From positions 62,001 through 126,000 of the forward strand of contig SWBL01000058.1 of the NCBI GenBank assembly GCA_024195585.1: a DNA stretch of 64,000 nt. Reading direction: 5' to 3'. This document shows, piece after piece, positions 35,010-45,123 of this stretch (its first letter is position 1; each line of letters opens with the position of its first letter). Made by a program: the position numbers and the translations under genes. Source of the stretch: Aureobasidium sp. EXF-3400. Lineage: Eukaryota; Ascomycota; Dothideomycetes; Dothideales; Saccotheciaceae. The notes under the pieces are model-generated. The model was not told where the DNA came from. It saw only the letters and a list, made by a program, of their open reading frames with translations, and did no database searches.

Positions 35010-35137
35010 TTCCTTGCATATAGTAGGAGAACCCATGGAGAGTCGATGAAAGTACGACTCTCAATGGATGCTGCGTAATTCCAGCAGGCATTGTGCCTTT
35101 TTACAGCTACTTGCATGTCATACTTCTGCATACAGGA
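34946..35137. mobile_element. MITE-like inverted-repeat element, copy B
   Basis: The left arm contains ACTATCAAAATGCACA, the right arm GCATTGTGCC and TTACAGCTAC in inverted orientation. The centre is a palindrome, GAGAGTCG-N9-CGACTCTC (35038-35062), also found in copy F. The left arm carries an extra 28-bp tandem duplication (34946 onward). Confidence 0.5.
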
Positions 35138-35264
35138 AGTGACGTTTATCTCTCTCAGGGCCTTCGCCAGACAGAAGTGTGTATTCAAACATTATTCTGC
35201 ATTTCTAAAGTAGCTTTGTGAGATAATCTTATGGTGAGTTTTATGCTTGCCAGGCCACACAAGC

Positions 35265-36209
35265 TTAGCTGAACTCGGCGTCCTCAACCAAATCCCTCAA
35301 AAACCGTTCACGGTCCAATCGGTCATACCAACTTCCATACCATTCCAAGAAATCAGGAATGGTGTCAAAGACGTTGACCGGTGCCACTATGCCCTCGTCA
35401 CAGTCGCTTTCCAGATATATAACCACGCGCCAACTCCAATCCGCGCTGGCATCATCATCACACTTAGGGCGGCAGAAGAGGTAGAAACTAAGCCACTGCC
35501 GAACTGGCTCACCTCCCCAGATTCCAGTATTCCAACCAAAATGGAAACCCCCTAGTACGTCCAGACGTTCGAAAATGAAAGGCATCTCTTCCTCGATGTC
35601 TCCAGGGACTGTGTTCTCGCCTTCGAGAGTTTTTTGCATCTCCTTTCGCGAAACGCCTTCCTTGACCGGAGCTTCGAATGCACAGAGCCCAAGTCGGTTG
35701 TAACCCAGGTCATGAACACCACTGACACAGCTGAAGAGGGCAACCAGCTCTCGAGACACGACAGACGGATCAGCATGCTCTCCAAAAACAACTTTCGTCA
35801 TCTCGTCGACAAGGATGGCGGAAAACTCTTTGCTAAAGGCGGGTTTCAGACTGTCCCTGCGTAACTGTGGCAGTTTGAATACTTGGTCAAGACGTTCTGG
35901 TGGCCAACCGTAGTCGCCAAATTGTTCTGGCTGAAGATGTGGTTTGGCGTCGGAATCGATATTGGCTCCCTAATCCTCCATGCCGAACAGGACGTGGGCC
36001 ATTCGGTCGAGTTTCTCTTGTTCCGTCTCCAGACCAGCTGCGGCGACTGCCTCGACGCATTCGCGTACAAGGCGATTGTTATTCTCCCGGGCTTTTTTGT
36101 TGTATTCTTGGATGCTATGCTCCATCTGCTGTCTGAGAACTTCATCGTCCTCGTTGACGTGAATGCCTGAGAAGTCGGCGATAATTGCTTCGAGATCTAC
36201 AGCGTTCAT
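35265..36209 (-). CDS. Hypothetical DWSWR-motif protein, frame interrupted by one TAG
   Basis: Unknown function, a distant paralogue of the gene at 18224-19017 (shared ADWSWR and C-terminal layout). The reading frame runs from 36209 (MNAVDLEAIIADF) to 35265 (DLVEDAEFS), 315 codons, broken by a single in-frame TAG at 35972-35970. Sequence on both sides reads as protein (LFGMED, then GANIDSDAKPHLQPEQFGDYGWPPERLD). There are two explanations. It may be a nonsense mutation, making this a pseudogene. Or the TAG may be the acceptor of a 99-nt in-frame intron (GTACGC donor at 36068), a donor type used elsewhere in this window. I see no strong branch site for the second. Confidence 0.5.
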
Positions 36210-36924
36210 GTTGTTTCTCTTTCCTACCAGATCACCTTTCTGATGGTATGAGAGAACTGGTGGGGACCAGAATGAATTGAATGGGCGGTCAATTCACGTC
36301 TCTGTAAACGCAAGCCTTAGCCATCATTTGGTTGTCAATGGAGTGGAAATGAATCCTAATTTCCGCGGAGTGGACCGACCATGAGTGTGTGCCAAGCTTC
36401 TTGACTCAAGTAATCTACAAGACGGAGGAGGCTACATGGGCTTGATGGACAGGCGCGGTTTATAGAGTCTATAGTAATATTACGCTAGAAAGAGTTATAT
36501 GTCCTGAAATCTGCGAGAATAGCTAGAATCTAGTAGTCATATCTCTATACAACTTCTAGATTATGAACAAGACCGAAAGTATCACTTCTACTTCCTTCTT
36601 GCTGTTCCCAAATATACATGTTAGATGATGGAGTTTTAGGTCATTCTGCCAAGAAGGGCGAAAACCATTGTGTGTAGCCCACTTCACAATAATCGTAGTT
36701 GTCAATAACGTGGGATCCATACAGTTATACCTACCATCCAGAAAGCGGTCCTGGTAAAGAAAGAGGAAGTGCAGAGAGTAACGGAAGAGTTATATTGTGG
36801 TATCGCCATGGGCATGGTGACAGTTCCAACAGCTAACACACAATTTAAACCTCCACTGTAGTACAATGCGACCGACATCTGAATCTTGTGACAGCTCGTA
36901 ACAAGAGCTCTGTACCCGCTGTGA
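36210..36924. other. Intergenic region, partly AT-rich
   Basis: About 715 bp. The stretch 36470-36570 is AT-rich with many TA steps, milder than the 15.1-kb block. No gene seen. Confidence 0.4.
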
Positions 36925-38002
36925 CTACTTTCCCTTCCATGCTTCGATCACCAAGTCCTTGACCTTTCTGGTCTTGATCTCGGGGAACTGGTCGTTCAGG
37001 GACTTCTCGGGTTGCAAGTTAAGAAACCCTTCCTCAAACAGGATACTGAAAGATGCAAAGAAGCCCTGGAGCATCGGCTTCGGGAAATAAGGGTACGCCT
37101 TCGCGTGAGATGGCAGCTCAGTAATCTGACCTGCTTCCAAACTCTCGAGGGAGTCGTACGTGATGTCGAATTTGGCTCCTCTGGCCTCCTCGGCGATGGA
37201 GAGGAACTCGTTCAAAGTGACCTTGTCACCAATGATGTAGGATTCCTTCTCCCAAGAAGACTGTGCAAGCAAGGCAGCGACAAAGTTACCGATGTCGAAG
37301 CTGTAGGTGAAGACGATAGGAACATCGCCAGAGCCTGGAATAGCCGCGACTTTGTGGGGAATATCGATGGCAAGGGCTGGACCACCGAGATACGACTTGA
37401 CATGAGGCACTACCCAGTAGTCAAGGAAGTAACCATTGATGACGAAAGTGTACTCAAGCGAAGACGACTCGAGCCTCTTCAGGTAGTCCAACTTGATCTC
37501 AGCAAGCGGGATGATTTTGGCTACCCTGTTTATAGTAACAGTGGTCAGTTCAACCGTCCACAGGACTTCGCACTTTGACTAGACTTACTCAGCTGTATAT
37601 CTGATTCCCCAAGCACTGGGAATATAACGCTTGGTGATCTTTGACTGATCGGCGGCTTGAATAAGCGCCAGCTCAGGATTTTCGCCTTCGAAGATGGAAC
37701 CAAGAGTAGAGATGAGAGTATCGATCTTGTAGTCTTCAAGAACCTTCACGATGGAGTCGACATCGGCGTAGTCAATTGCAAGAACATCAGCACCGAGTTT
37801 TTTTGACTTCGCCTCGCTTGTCTATGTGAGCGAGGATGGAAGTCATTAGCCATTGATATATTGGACATGGTACATTGAGATGAAGCCTTACCTCACGAGC
37901 AAGGACGAAGACCTTGAATTTGCCATTGGCGACGATGCGTTCCACAATCGCCCGACCGAGTTTGCCGGTTCCTCCTGCGATAGCTACAGTGTTGGATGCC
38001 AT
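36925..38002 (-). CDS. NmrA-like / isoflavone-reductase-like NAD(P)-binding protein
   Basis: Atypical short-chain reductase of 314 aa in three exons (38002-37892, 37821-37589, 37525-36925). The Rossmann motif GGTGKLG is at residues 9-15 (G-x-x-G-x-x-G), followed by VFVLARE. Joins restore LARETSEAKSKKLGADVLAIDYAD and YTAEVAKIIPLAE, in which KR...PSAWG fits the NmrA family. Family members are oxidoreductases or redox-sensing regulators; which applies here is unknown. An ATG eight codons upstream (38026) is possible, but MASNTVAIAGG is the usual start form. Confidence 0.8.
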
Positions 38003-38808
38003 TGTGCAATGTTGTTTCTGTAGCAATGTGTTTGGACTGATGGCAAGTCTAGACTTGTCTGTGCGATGATGATTTGAGAGGTGTGGTTTTGAGAAACAGC
38101 GTGATGGTTGTTGGGGAACTCATACTTATAGCCATTCGTGTTGCAGAGGACTATCACGAAGTTGTTCTTCCTGCTGTCCGAAAGGCTTTGTCAGAATAGT
38201 TGTATTCGCCGGAATCATTTTGACTCCGTGCTCGTAATCCACCAGGAGTGATTTCTACAATGCAAATCCGGGACCTTTTAGATTCCGAGAATCTGCCAAG
38301 CCTCAGAAGATGTGAATTGTGTCACTTCCACACGGCATGAGAACAGACCGATGTGAGACGAAATCACACAAGAGAACTGCGGATCGGGGGAACATTCGTC
38401 CAGTTGCTTACTGATGGGATCGCGTGAGTCGTTCTTGAACTTGAACTTGGACTTGGACTTCCATGACCAAAACGGATGAAGCCTTATGCTGAAGGCTCCC
38501 TATGTTGTGCTCAGCCTATGCTGTGCTTATCCATTCTTGGCATCGTCACATAGATTTGTGCCGGCTCTATGATTGCTTCTGTTGCCGGCGGCTCCCTCCG
38601 TTCTTGCCCTACATCATGACAACAGCTACCCATACGTTTTCGTAATACATCTGTCTCTTCAACCTTCATCTGACTCTGCTTCCAATAAGCCGAAGCTCAA
38701 TATTGCTCCCGAAAAGTTATGATGATGCTTCCTTGAGTCGACGCGACGTGTATTGCGCACCGCCGTCATTTCGAGAGTCGGTGTGAGAGTCAGCTCACAC
38801 AAGGGTCA
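38003..38808. other. Divergent promoter region
   Basis: About 800 bp between the NmrA-like gene and a Zn2Cys6 gene. It contains a short hexamer run (GAACTT/GGACTT, 38434-38460) and duplicated CTATG(T)TGTGCT segments near 38500-38527. No gene. Confidence 0.4.
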
Positions 38809-41053
38809 ATGTCTTCTTCAAACAGTCCGCGCTCGGACGTGGAGCAGTCTCGAACCCGTAAGCGACGACGTATTGAGCGAGCCTGCGATCGATGCAAAGC
38901 AAAGAAGACGAAATGCGATGCCAAACAGCCATCATGTTCTAGATGTGATAATCTTGAGGCTGATTGTGTCTACGGGGAGGTCGTTAAAAGAGGCAAGGGC
39001 AAGACGTAACATATCTCGAATCAATACCCATGACTGCAAACTGACATGTATCTTAGAAAAGCACATGTCCAATCTCTTGAGGAGCGCTTGGTCAAGATGG
39101 AAGCCTTACTCGTAGCCAATGCGTCAAGCTCGCACGAGACCAGACATGCAGAATCTACCATTGACTTGTCTGGGCCTACACCTTCGTCGTGCGCAAATCC
39201 CAATATCGATTCTGATAGCAATTTCAAAGTTTCGCCTACCGGCAACGAGAACAGGGTATTATCTGCGCTTCATGCGGAGGATCTCATTACCGAATCATCA
39301 ACGAGGCACACAGGCAACACTGAATCCCTGCTCCTCAGATTGCCTGCCAGTCTACCGGGTGCCAACATAACTCAAAACTATGTCGATCGTCTTCGAGGCA
39401 ATAACGGACAACGACTATCTCGAATGCAAACACTCGTGCCCATGCCTCCGACTGTCGAAATTTTCACCATAGTTGAGATATATCTCGACGACGTGAATGT
39501 TTTCCTGCCAATCTTCCATCCGCAGTCTTTGAGGTTACTTTGTCAACGTGGAGCGATGAGCGAGAGGCCTGATTCGTTGAGGTGGGCCTGCATGAACGTA
39601 ATCATTGCTACGACGACACAGTCCCGATCCACGGATGACGGATTTTCGAAAGTCTCAGCCTTTTCTTGGGGTTTCTTCAAGAATGCTTTCTCTGTCTATG
39701 ATGACATTGTTACATCTGAGCCAACTGTTCTGGGCCTCCAGGTGCTGCTTGCCATGGTTGTCTTTGTAGGTAGGACGGCCGATCTCAGATTAGCACTGCT
39801 TCTCTCTTCTTCATGTGTCCATATGGCACAAGTTTTAGGCTTGGGCAAGCAGATTGAAACAGTAGAAGTCTCCCACGAAGAGGCTGTACAGCGCAACCGG
39901 CTTATCTGGATCACCTTCACTCTCGATACGCTCATAAGGATCAAAGCCGGTCAGCCTCTAATTCTGAGCCCCGACAGTATCACGATCGGTCTGCCCGAAA
40001 ACTCAACTGTAGATCGCTTTGGTTGTTATCAGATACCTGGCACAGACCGAGACGTCAATCTATTGAGTCTCATGGTTCAAATTACAGTCATTCGAACAAG
40101 AGTGTACAGTCATGCAATGGCTTCAACACCGGAAATACTATCCAGTCCGACCACACAAGAGTTCATCGCGTCCATGCATAGTCGTATATCTGCCTGGACC
40201 GAGGAATTGCCAATAGACTATCGTCCGGGAGGCACAACTATGGTCCTGGACTTTCCAATGCTCGTTCTTCATCTCGCATATTACGATTGTATGGATCTCG
40301 TTTGTACACTGATCAAGCAGTCGAATGTTCCTGAAGGACCCGCTTCCACAAACGCGACTGGAATGCTCTTCTCGATGGACTTGAAGGAGCAAAAATTCCA
40401 TTCAAGTCGATCTGTGCTAGACTTGCGCCGGTCGTGTAACGCAATACCTTTTGTGTATCTCTGGTGAGTCTTGCTAAATCACACAATTGATAAAAAGCTG
40501 ACAAGGTGAAGGAACTCACTCCAAGATATGTTGGCCGCGGTCCTTGAACTCACGTCGAACGTGCTGGTTTCACCTGATTCTGAGCATGCATTGGCAAATG
40601 TCAAAGCAATAAGTTCGTTTGTACGCTTCCTGGAGGACTTGAAGTACAACAAAGGTTGCGATGTCACACGTCTTCTGGATGGTTGCATCGTTTTGGAGAA
40701 CTCTGTGAAGAGAGCTGTGCTGGGTGATCAAGGTGCACATGTTGACGCTGTCAAGGTAAGTCGCGATTTCAAATTGTGTTCTTGTCTTCACTAACGCCAG
40801 CCAGTTGCTCTTGACATGCTCTCCAGGGCACAAAACTCTTGCCCAAGCCCTTATGACCAACCTTCCCAGGCTGGACTCGGTGTGTGAAGCTGCAGCTATC
40901 AACGTTTTTATACAGTCAGGGCAAGGCATGTCAAGTTGTCCACTACTAGCACCAGATTGCATCATGCCGAGCACATATAACTTCGGGCCTGACCCTACCG
41001 AGATCAGCGTTGTTGACACGACGCGCGCTGTATACATCAATTCAGAAGTATGA
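38809..41053 (+). CDS. Zn2Cys6 transcription factor with fungal_trans domain
   Basis: Zinc-cluster regulator of about 698 aa. Exon 1 (38809-39005) encodes RKRRRIERACDRCKAKKTKC...C-x2-C-x6-C. A 51-nt intron then leads to exon 2 (39057-40463), starting with the linker and coiled coil KAHVQSLEERLVKMEALL. The fungal_trans domain contains SSCVHMAQVLGLGKQ and RNRLIWITFTLDTLIRIKAGQP. Exon 3 is 40512-40755. The last exon is uncertain: the acceptor CCAGCCAG allows a start at 40801 (a short tail ending near 40887) or at 40805 (ending 41053). The cognate genes are unknown; it is divergent from the NmrA-like gene. Confidence 0.88.
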
Positions 41054-41229
41054 CGGGCGAAAGAGGATGACGTGGATGTAGTCGAATACTGTTGGAGGCC
41101 TTCAGATACTAAATCATCGAGGATTTGTGACAAGTGACGCTGCAGAGCAGCTGATTACGTAAGCCAGCCATATCACCATACTGTACAAACAAGAGATGCT
41201 CCTTCACTTACCATTTCACAACACACAAA

Positions 41230-41787
41230 ATGTCGCATCCCGCCATCAGTGTCAACGTCGCCATAGAGCCTGCGTCTGTCACGCTCGGCGAGCCTGGTTC
41301 AATCATTCTGTCCACCACGCTTTCGCACCCTACCCCAATCACAATCTACACATGGCCGACAGTGTTCAACCTCCGCCTCTCCCAGCGACGAAGAAACTTT
41401 TTCTGTATCGATCTTTCCAACAACAACGAGCCCGTTCGCCTAGAGACAACAAAAGGCGGCAAGAGATCAGGCCATATCAGCCGCGTGCTTGGTGGTGTGC
41501 ATGATCAATACGTTGTGACTTTGGAACCTGGAAAGACTGTGGAGATCAGATTTTCGTTCTTTTTGACAATCCGCCTGGATAACACACCTCTTCAGGATGG
41601 AACATTGAAAGCAGGACATCGCTATCGTTTTGGGTTCAGCGAGGGAGAGTGTGTGAGTGATTGGATGCACGGCACGCGCGAAGAGATATTGTTGCTGCCT
41701 GGAGATAATACACCGATGGATAGGGGAGGGCTCAAGATCGTGCTTGATACAGGACCGCCAATCGAATTCGAAGTTCTCGAACCTTAG
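41230..41787 (+). CDS. Hypothetical protein, beta-rich
   Basis: Single-exon 185-aa protein of unknown function. It starts MSHPAISVNVAIEPASVTLGEP and alternates hydrophobic residues in a beta-sandwich-like pattern (SIILSTTLSHPTPITIYTWP, YVVTLEPGKTVEIRFSFFL). No signal peptide or membrane segment. The start ATG follows an A-rich leader, typical for fungi. I recognise no catalytic motif. Confidence 0.6.
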   Translation: MSHPAISVNVAIEPASVTLGEPGSIILSTTLSHPTPITIYTWPTVFNLRLSQRRRNFFCIDLSNNNEPVRLETTKGGKRSGHISRVLGGVHDQYVVTLEPGKTVEIRFSFFLTIRLDNTPLQDGTLKAGHRYRFGFSEGECVSDWMHGTREEILLLPGDNTPMDRGGLKIVLDTGPPIEFEVLEP

Positions 41788-42254
41788 CCTCCTGGACAAT
41801 TCACAACAAGTCATTCACATCGATCAATGTTGAGTTGATGCAGAAAGCAAGGACACTTTCTGAGGATAGCCGCTGATGATCTTTCTGCAGATCAGCCAAT
41901 GCATTACGCCCGTACCAAGTTCTTCTTCAATCACGGCCACAATTACTTCGCCATAGCGAGCAGTTTTCCAGTTACGGACAAAAGCACTCCGTAGCTTCAA
42001 TCACTATCTCGGTTGCATCATGGGGAGTCATGGGTAATTTTATCATCAAGTTCCAGGGTTTATCATCGAATCAGAAAGCTTTGTTCTCCTCGTCGGCCTC
42101 TCTCTGTGTGCAAAAGTCTGTACCGCGTGTGACCACAGAAGTGCACGTTGCTCGTTTCCAGACAAAATTGTCTTCCTACGGAGCACAAGAACACTTGGAA
42201 GATCGTGCAGCACGCATCTCGAAATGTTTCTTGAGAAACTACGCACGAATATCA
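41788..42254. other. Intergenic region with repeat copy C
   Basis: About 470 bp of convergent intergenic DNA. It includes the GTGTGCAAAAGTCTGTACCG segment at 42106, related to the ends of the inverted-repeat elements. Confidence 0.4.
42106..42250. mobile_element. Possible partial MITE-like element, copy C
   Basis: GTGTGCAAAAGTCTGTACCGCGTGT and the following CAGAAGTGCAC match the left end shared by copies A and D. The rest does not match clearly, so this is at best a decayed or partial copy. Confidence 0.3.
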
Positions 42255-43580
42255 TCAACCATCATAGCCATTTGCGCTGCCCAGGCTCTCTGCAGCTTCA
42301 GTTCCTTTGCCAAACATGTCCTTGAGGTCTCTAGCCACGTGTTCCGGCTTCTCCCAAGCGGCAAAGTGACCGCCACTATCGTTGTCGCTCTCGAAAACCA
42401 CCGTTCCCATCTTCCTCACCCAAGCCTTCGGAGACGTCTCCATATCCTTCCAGTTGTACATGACACCCAGCTTGACATGGGGCACATGGCTAGTAACCAC
42501 TTTCATCATCTCCATGTCATCACCACCGGATGCGTTATGCTTGGCTTCATAGTAGATGCGCACGTTGGCTGCTGGGCCAGCAGCAGAGAACCAATACATG
42601 GACACCCCAGTCAGGATCTCGTCGGCAGTCCAGGGATAATTGTCAGACCAGTCGTGGAGTTTCTCCAAGATCCAGGAGAGCAAGAGAACCGGAGAATCTT
42701 GGAGGCCGTAGCCTAGTGTTTGAGGTCGAGTGCATTGTTCGTGAGAATAGCCCGCGCCATCTTCGCGGAATTTGGCCAGACGTTGCAGCGCTTCATACTC
42801 TCGCTTGCTGAACGATGACTTGTCATTGAGAGCAGCTGCAAGATCGGTATCCATGGCTGGTGGGGTCATGTTGACGTGAGAAGCTTTGCATGCTTCCGGG
42901 AAGAGATGACCCATGGTTCTTGTGATCCAGAAACCCCAGTCTCCGCCTTGGGTTGCTGTAAAAAGTTGAGTATCTTGCACGATATCATGGGTTTTGACGA
43001 TGCTCACCATATTGCTTGTAGCCCAGCTTCAGCATCAGCTTGTGGCATACCTCGGCATATTGCGCAAGACCAAAGCCACGCTTCTTGACTCCCTGCGAGA
43101 AAGCAAAGTTTGGAAGTGAAGGTGCCACGACGTGGAAAGCAGGTGCGCCTTCCTTGGTATCAGCTAGCAAAGGCAACACCTTGCTGACTTCAGTAAAGTT
43201 CCCAGGCCCTGCTTACAATCAGTAATTGAGACCATGCAACGAGCTAACGAGATGTACTGACATCCATGACAAAACAGTAGTGGCACTGCATTCTTGACCG
43301 AGCTCTTCTGATGGACGAAATGGATCTGCAATTCGCCAAAGCCATCGACTTCGATGCCAGTAACGTGGTTAGGTAGCTCATTCAGCTTTGCTTCATGCTT
43401 GCGCCAGTCGTAGTCGTTTTGCCAGTAATTGATCAATTTCTTGACTTCGGGCAGAGATGCGCCGTAATCCCAGCCTGCGTCATCGAGCTCGTCGGGCAGA
43501 TCGACTACAGCGAGCTTTTGCTGCAAGCGATCAATCGCTGTCTGTTGAACTGAAATGGTGAAAGGCTTGATATCAGACAT
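42255..43580 (-). CDS. Epoxide hydrolase (alpha/beta fold, EHN domain)
   Basis: Hydrolyses epoxides to diols. Three exons (43580-43262, 43208-43008, 42955-42255) give 406 aa. The N-terminal epoxide-hydrolase domain ([30 protein letters not shown]) lies before the core. The oxyanion motif HGWPGNF and the nucleophile motif GGDWGFW are each rebuilt across an intron, which supports the model. The catalytic His is in [11 protein letters not shown] near the C-terminus and the acid is probably in the preceding loop. No signal peptide. Likely detoxification or aromatic/terpene metabolism. Confidence 0.9.
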
Positions 43581-43938
43581 GTTGGCTAAAACGGGTGATT
43601 GATGAGCTTCGATGTTTTGAAATGGATATGATGAGTTTATATGCTCGGGTGAATGTTTGCGTCGGTCAGTTCTTGTGCGAGGTGAGATGCGGGGTACTCC
43701 CTTCTCTCAAAAGTTTGTAACGCGTGTAGCTGTAGAAATGCACAACACTCTTGAGAAATGGGATAGATCCACAGAGAAACGAGATACTCTAGGCTCTCTT
43801 TGGATGTGTCTCTGGTCTGAAAACTATCGTGCCTTTTTATACTGGGGATTTTGAAGAGGAGCGCGGGAGTTACATACTTTAGCATATGGGAGGTCGTACA
43901 GCTTACAAACATTACAAAGCACCCAGGCAACAACCACT
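43581..43938. other. Promoter of the epoxide hydrolase, with repeat copy D
   Basis: About 360 bp between the epoxide hydrolase start and the end of the dehydrogenase gene upstream. On the minus strand it contains a TATAAA-like element (43635-43641), and most of it is occupied by element copy D. Confidence 0.45.
43703..43850. mobile_element. MITE-like element, copy D (left half)
   Basis: AGCTGTAGAAATGCACAACA matches copy E almost exactly. GTCTCTGGTCTGAAA followed by TGCCTTTTTATA matches copy A. It sits within 300 bp upstream of the epoxide hydrolase start. Confidence 0.5.
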
Positions 43939-45123
43939 TTACGCGTAGATCCTCCTGATCTCCTCGCAGACCGCGTCCGTCACCTCCTTTGTATTCGCTT
44001 TGCCGCCCAAATCACGCGTCAAGACACCATTACCACAAACGACTTCCACAGCTTCAAGCAGTTTGTCTGCAGCGGTCTCTTCACCTAACCAACGTAGCAT
44101 TTCTGCTGCTGTCCAGAATGTACCCACAGGGTTGGCGATGCCTTTTCCTGTGATGTCGAAAGCAGATCCGTGAATTGGTTCGAACATGCTGGGATTCTGG
44201 CGTGTGGGGTCGAGGTTGGAGGTTGGTGCGATACCAATGCTACCTGCAAGCGCGGCAGCGAGATCAGATAGGATGTCTGCATGCTGCACACTGAGTCAGT
44301 CAAGGTTCTCCTCCGAGGCAAGTTCTGTCGACTCACAAGATTCGTGGCGACAATGGTATCCAGCGATTCCGGCTGCAGTACCATGCGGCATGTCATCGCG
44401 TCCACAAGCATCTTCTCAACCTTGACATCCGGGAAGTCTTTCGCGACTTCTGAAGCAATCTCGTCCCACATGACCATACCATTCCTCTGTGCATTGCTCT
44501 TTGTGACAACAGTGATGTGTTTCTTCTCTCTCTTTTGTGCGACCTCAAAGGCAAACTTGATAAGTCTGGTCACGGCATGACGAGTGAAGATGCTAACTTC
44601 GGTGGCAATCTCCCATGGTTGACCTTTGTGACTACGACCTCCTTGGCCTGCATATTCACCCTCACTGTTTTCGCGGATGATAACCCAGTCAAGATCGCCG
44701 GTTGATGCTTTGCGGAGGGGTGACTCTATGCCACGAAGAATCTTTGTCGGGCGCACGTTTGCGTATTGCTGGAATCCCTGGCAGATGGCGAGACGAAGGC
44801 TCCACAGTGAGACATGGTCGGGCACATCTGTATTTTTCTATCAGTCTTGGATCAATGCCCGCAACCCATCAAAGCTTACCTGGAGCTCCGACGGCACCGA
44901 AAAAGATGGCATTGTGCTTCTTCAAATCTTCGAGTCCACCATCGGGAATGTATTTGCCCGTCTTCTTGAACGTTTCAGAGCTCCAATCGTAGTGTTCGAA
45001 GTCCAGAGTAAACGACTTGCTAGCTGCACTGAGGGCTTCGAGCACTTTCACTCCTGCGTCAATGACCTCAGGCCCAATGCCGTCTGCAGGAATGCAGGCA
45101 ATTTTGTAATTCTTGCTGGACAT
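43939..45123 (-). CDS. Tartrate / 3-isopropylmalate-type dehydrogenase
   Basis: NAD-dependent beta-decarboxylating dehydrogenase of 359 aa in three exons (45123-44880, 44827-44337, 44283-43939). Motifs: IPADGIGPEV (N-terminal), RENSEGEYAGQGG, KSNAQRNGM, then HADILSDLAAALAGSIG and FEPIHGSAFDITGKGIANP. The RENSEGEYAG form and overall length suit tartrate/malate dehydrogenases of the TtuC type better than LEU2 enzymes. Upstream in-frame ATGs exist, but MSSKNYKIACIPADG is the natural start. Cytosolic. Confidence 0.88.

Larger units (their letters stand above)
33620..35264. other. Gene-poor intergenic region
   Basis: About 1.6 kb. The minus-strand frames at about 34220-34800 overlap one another in different frames and look random. 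The right part holds repeat element copy B. Confidence 0.45.

Noticed and set aside
42030..42716. 228-codon plus-strand frame overlapping the epoxide hydrolase
   Set aside because: Minus-strand epoxide hydrolase has all catalytic motifs; the plus-strand frame is antisense shadow plus repeat copy C.
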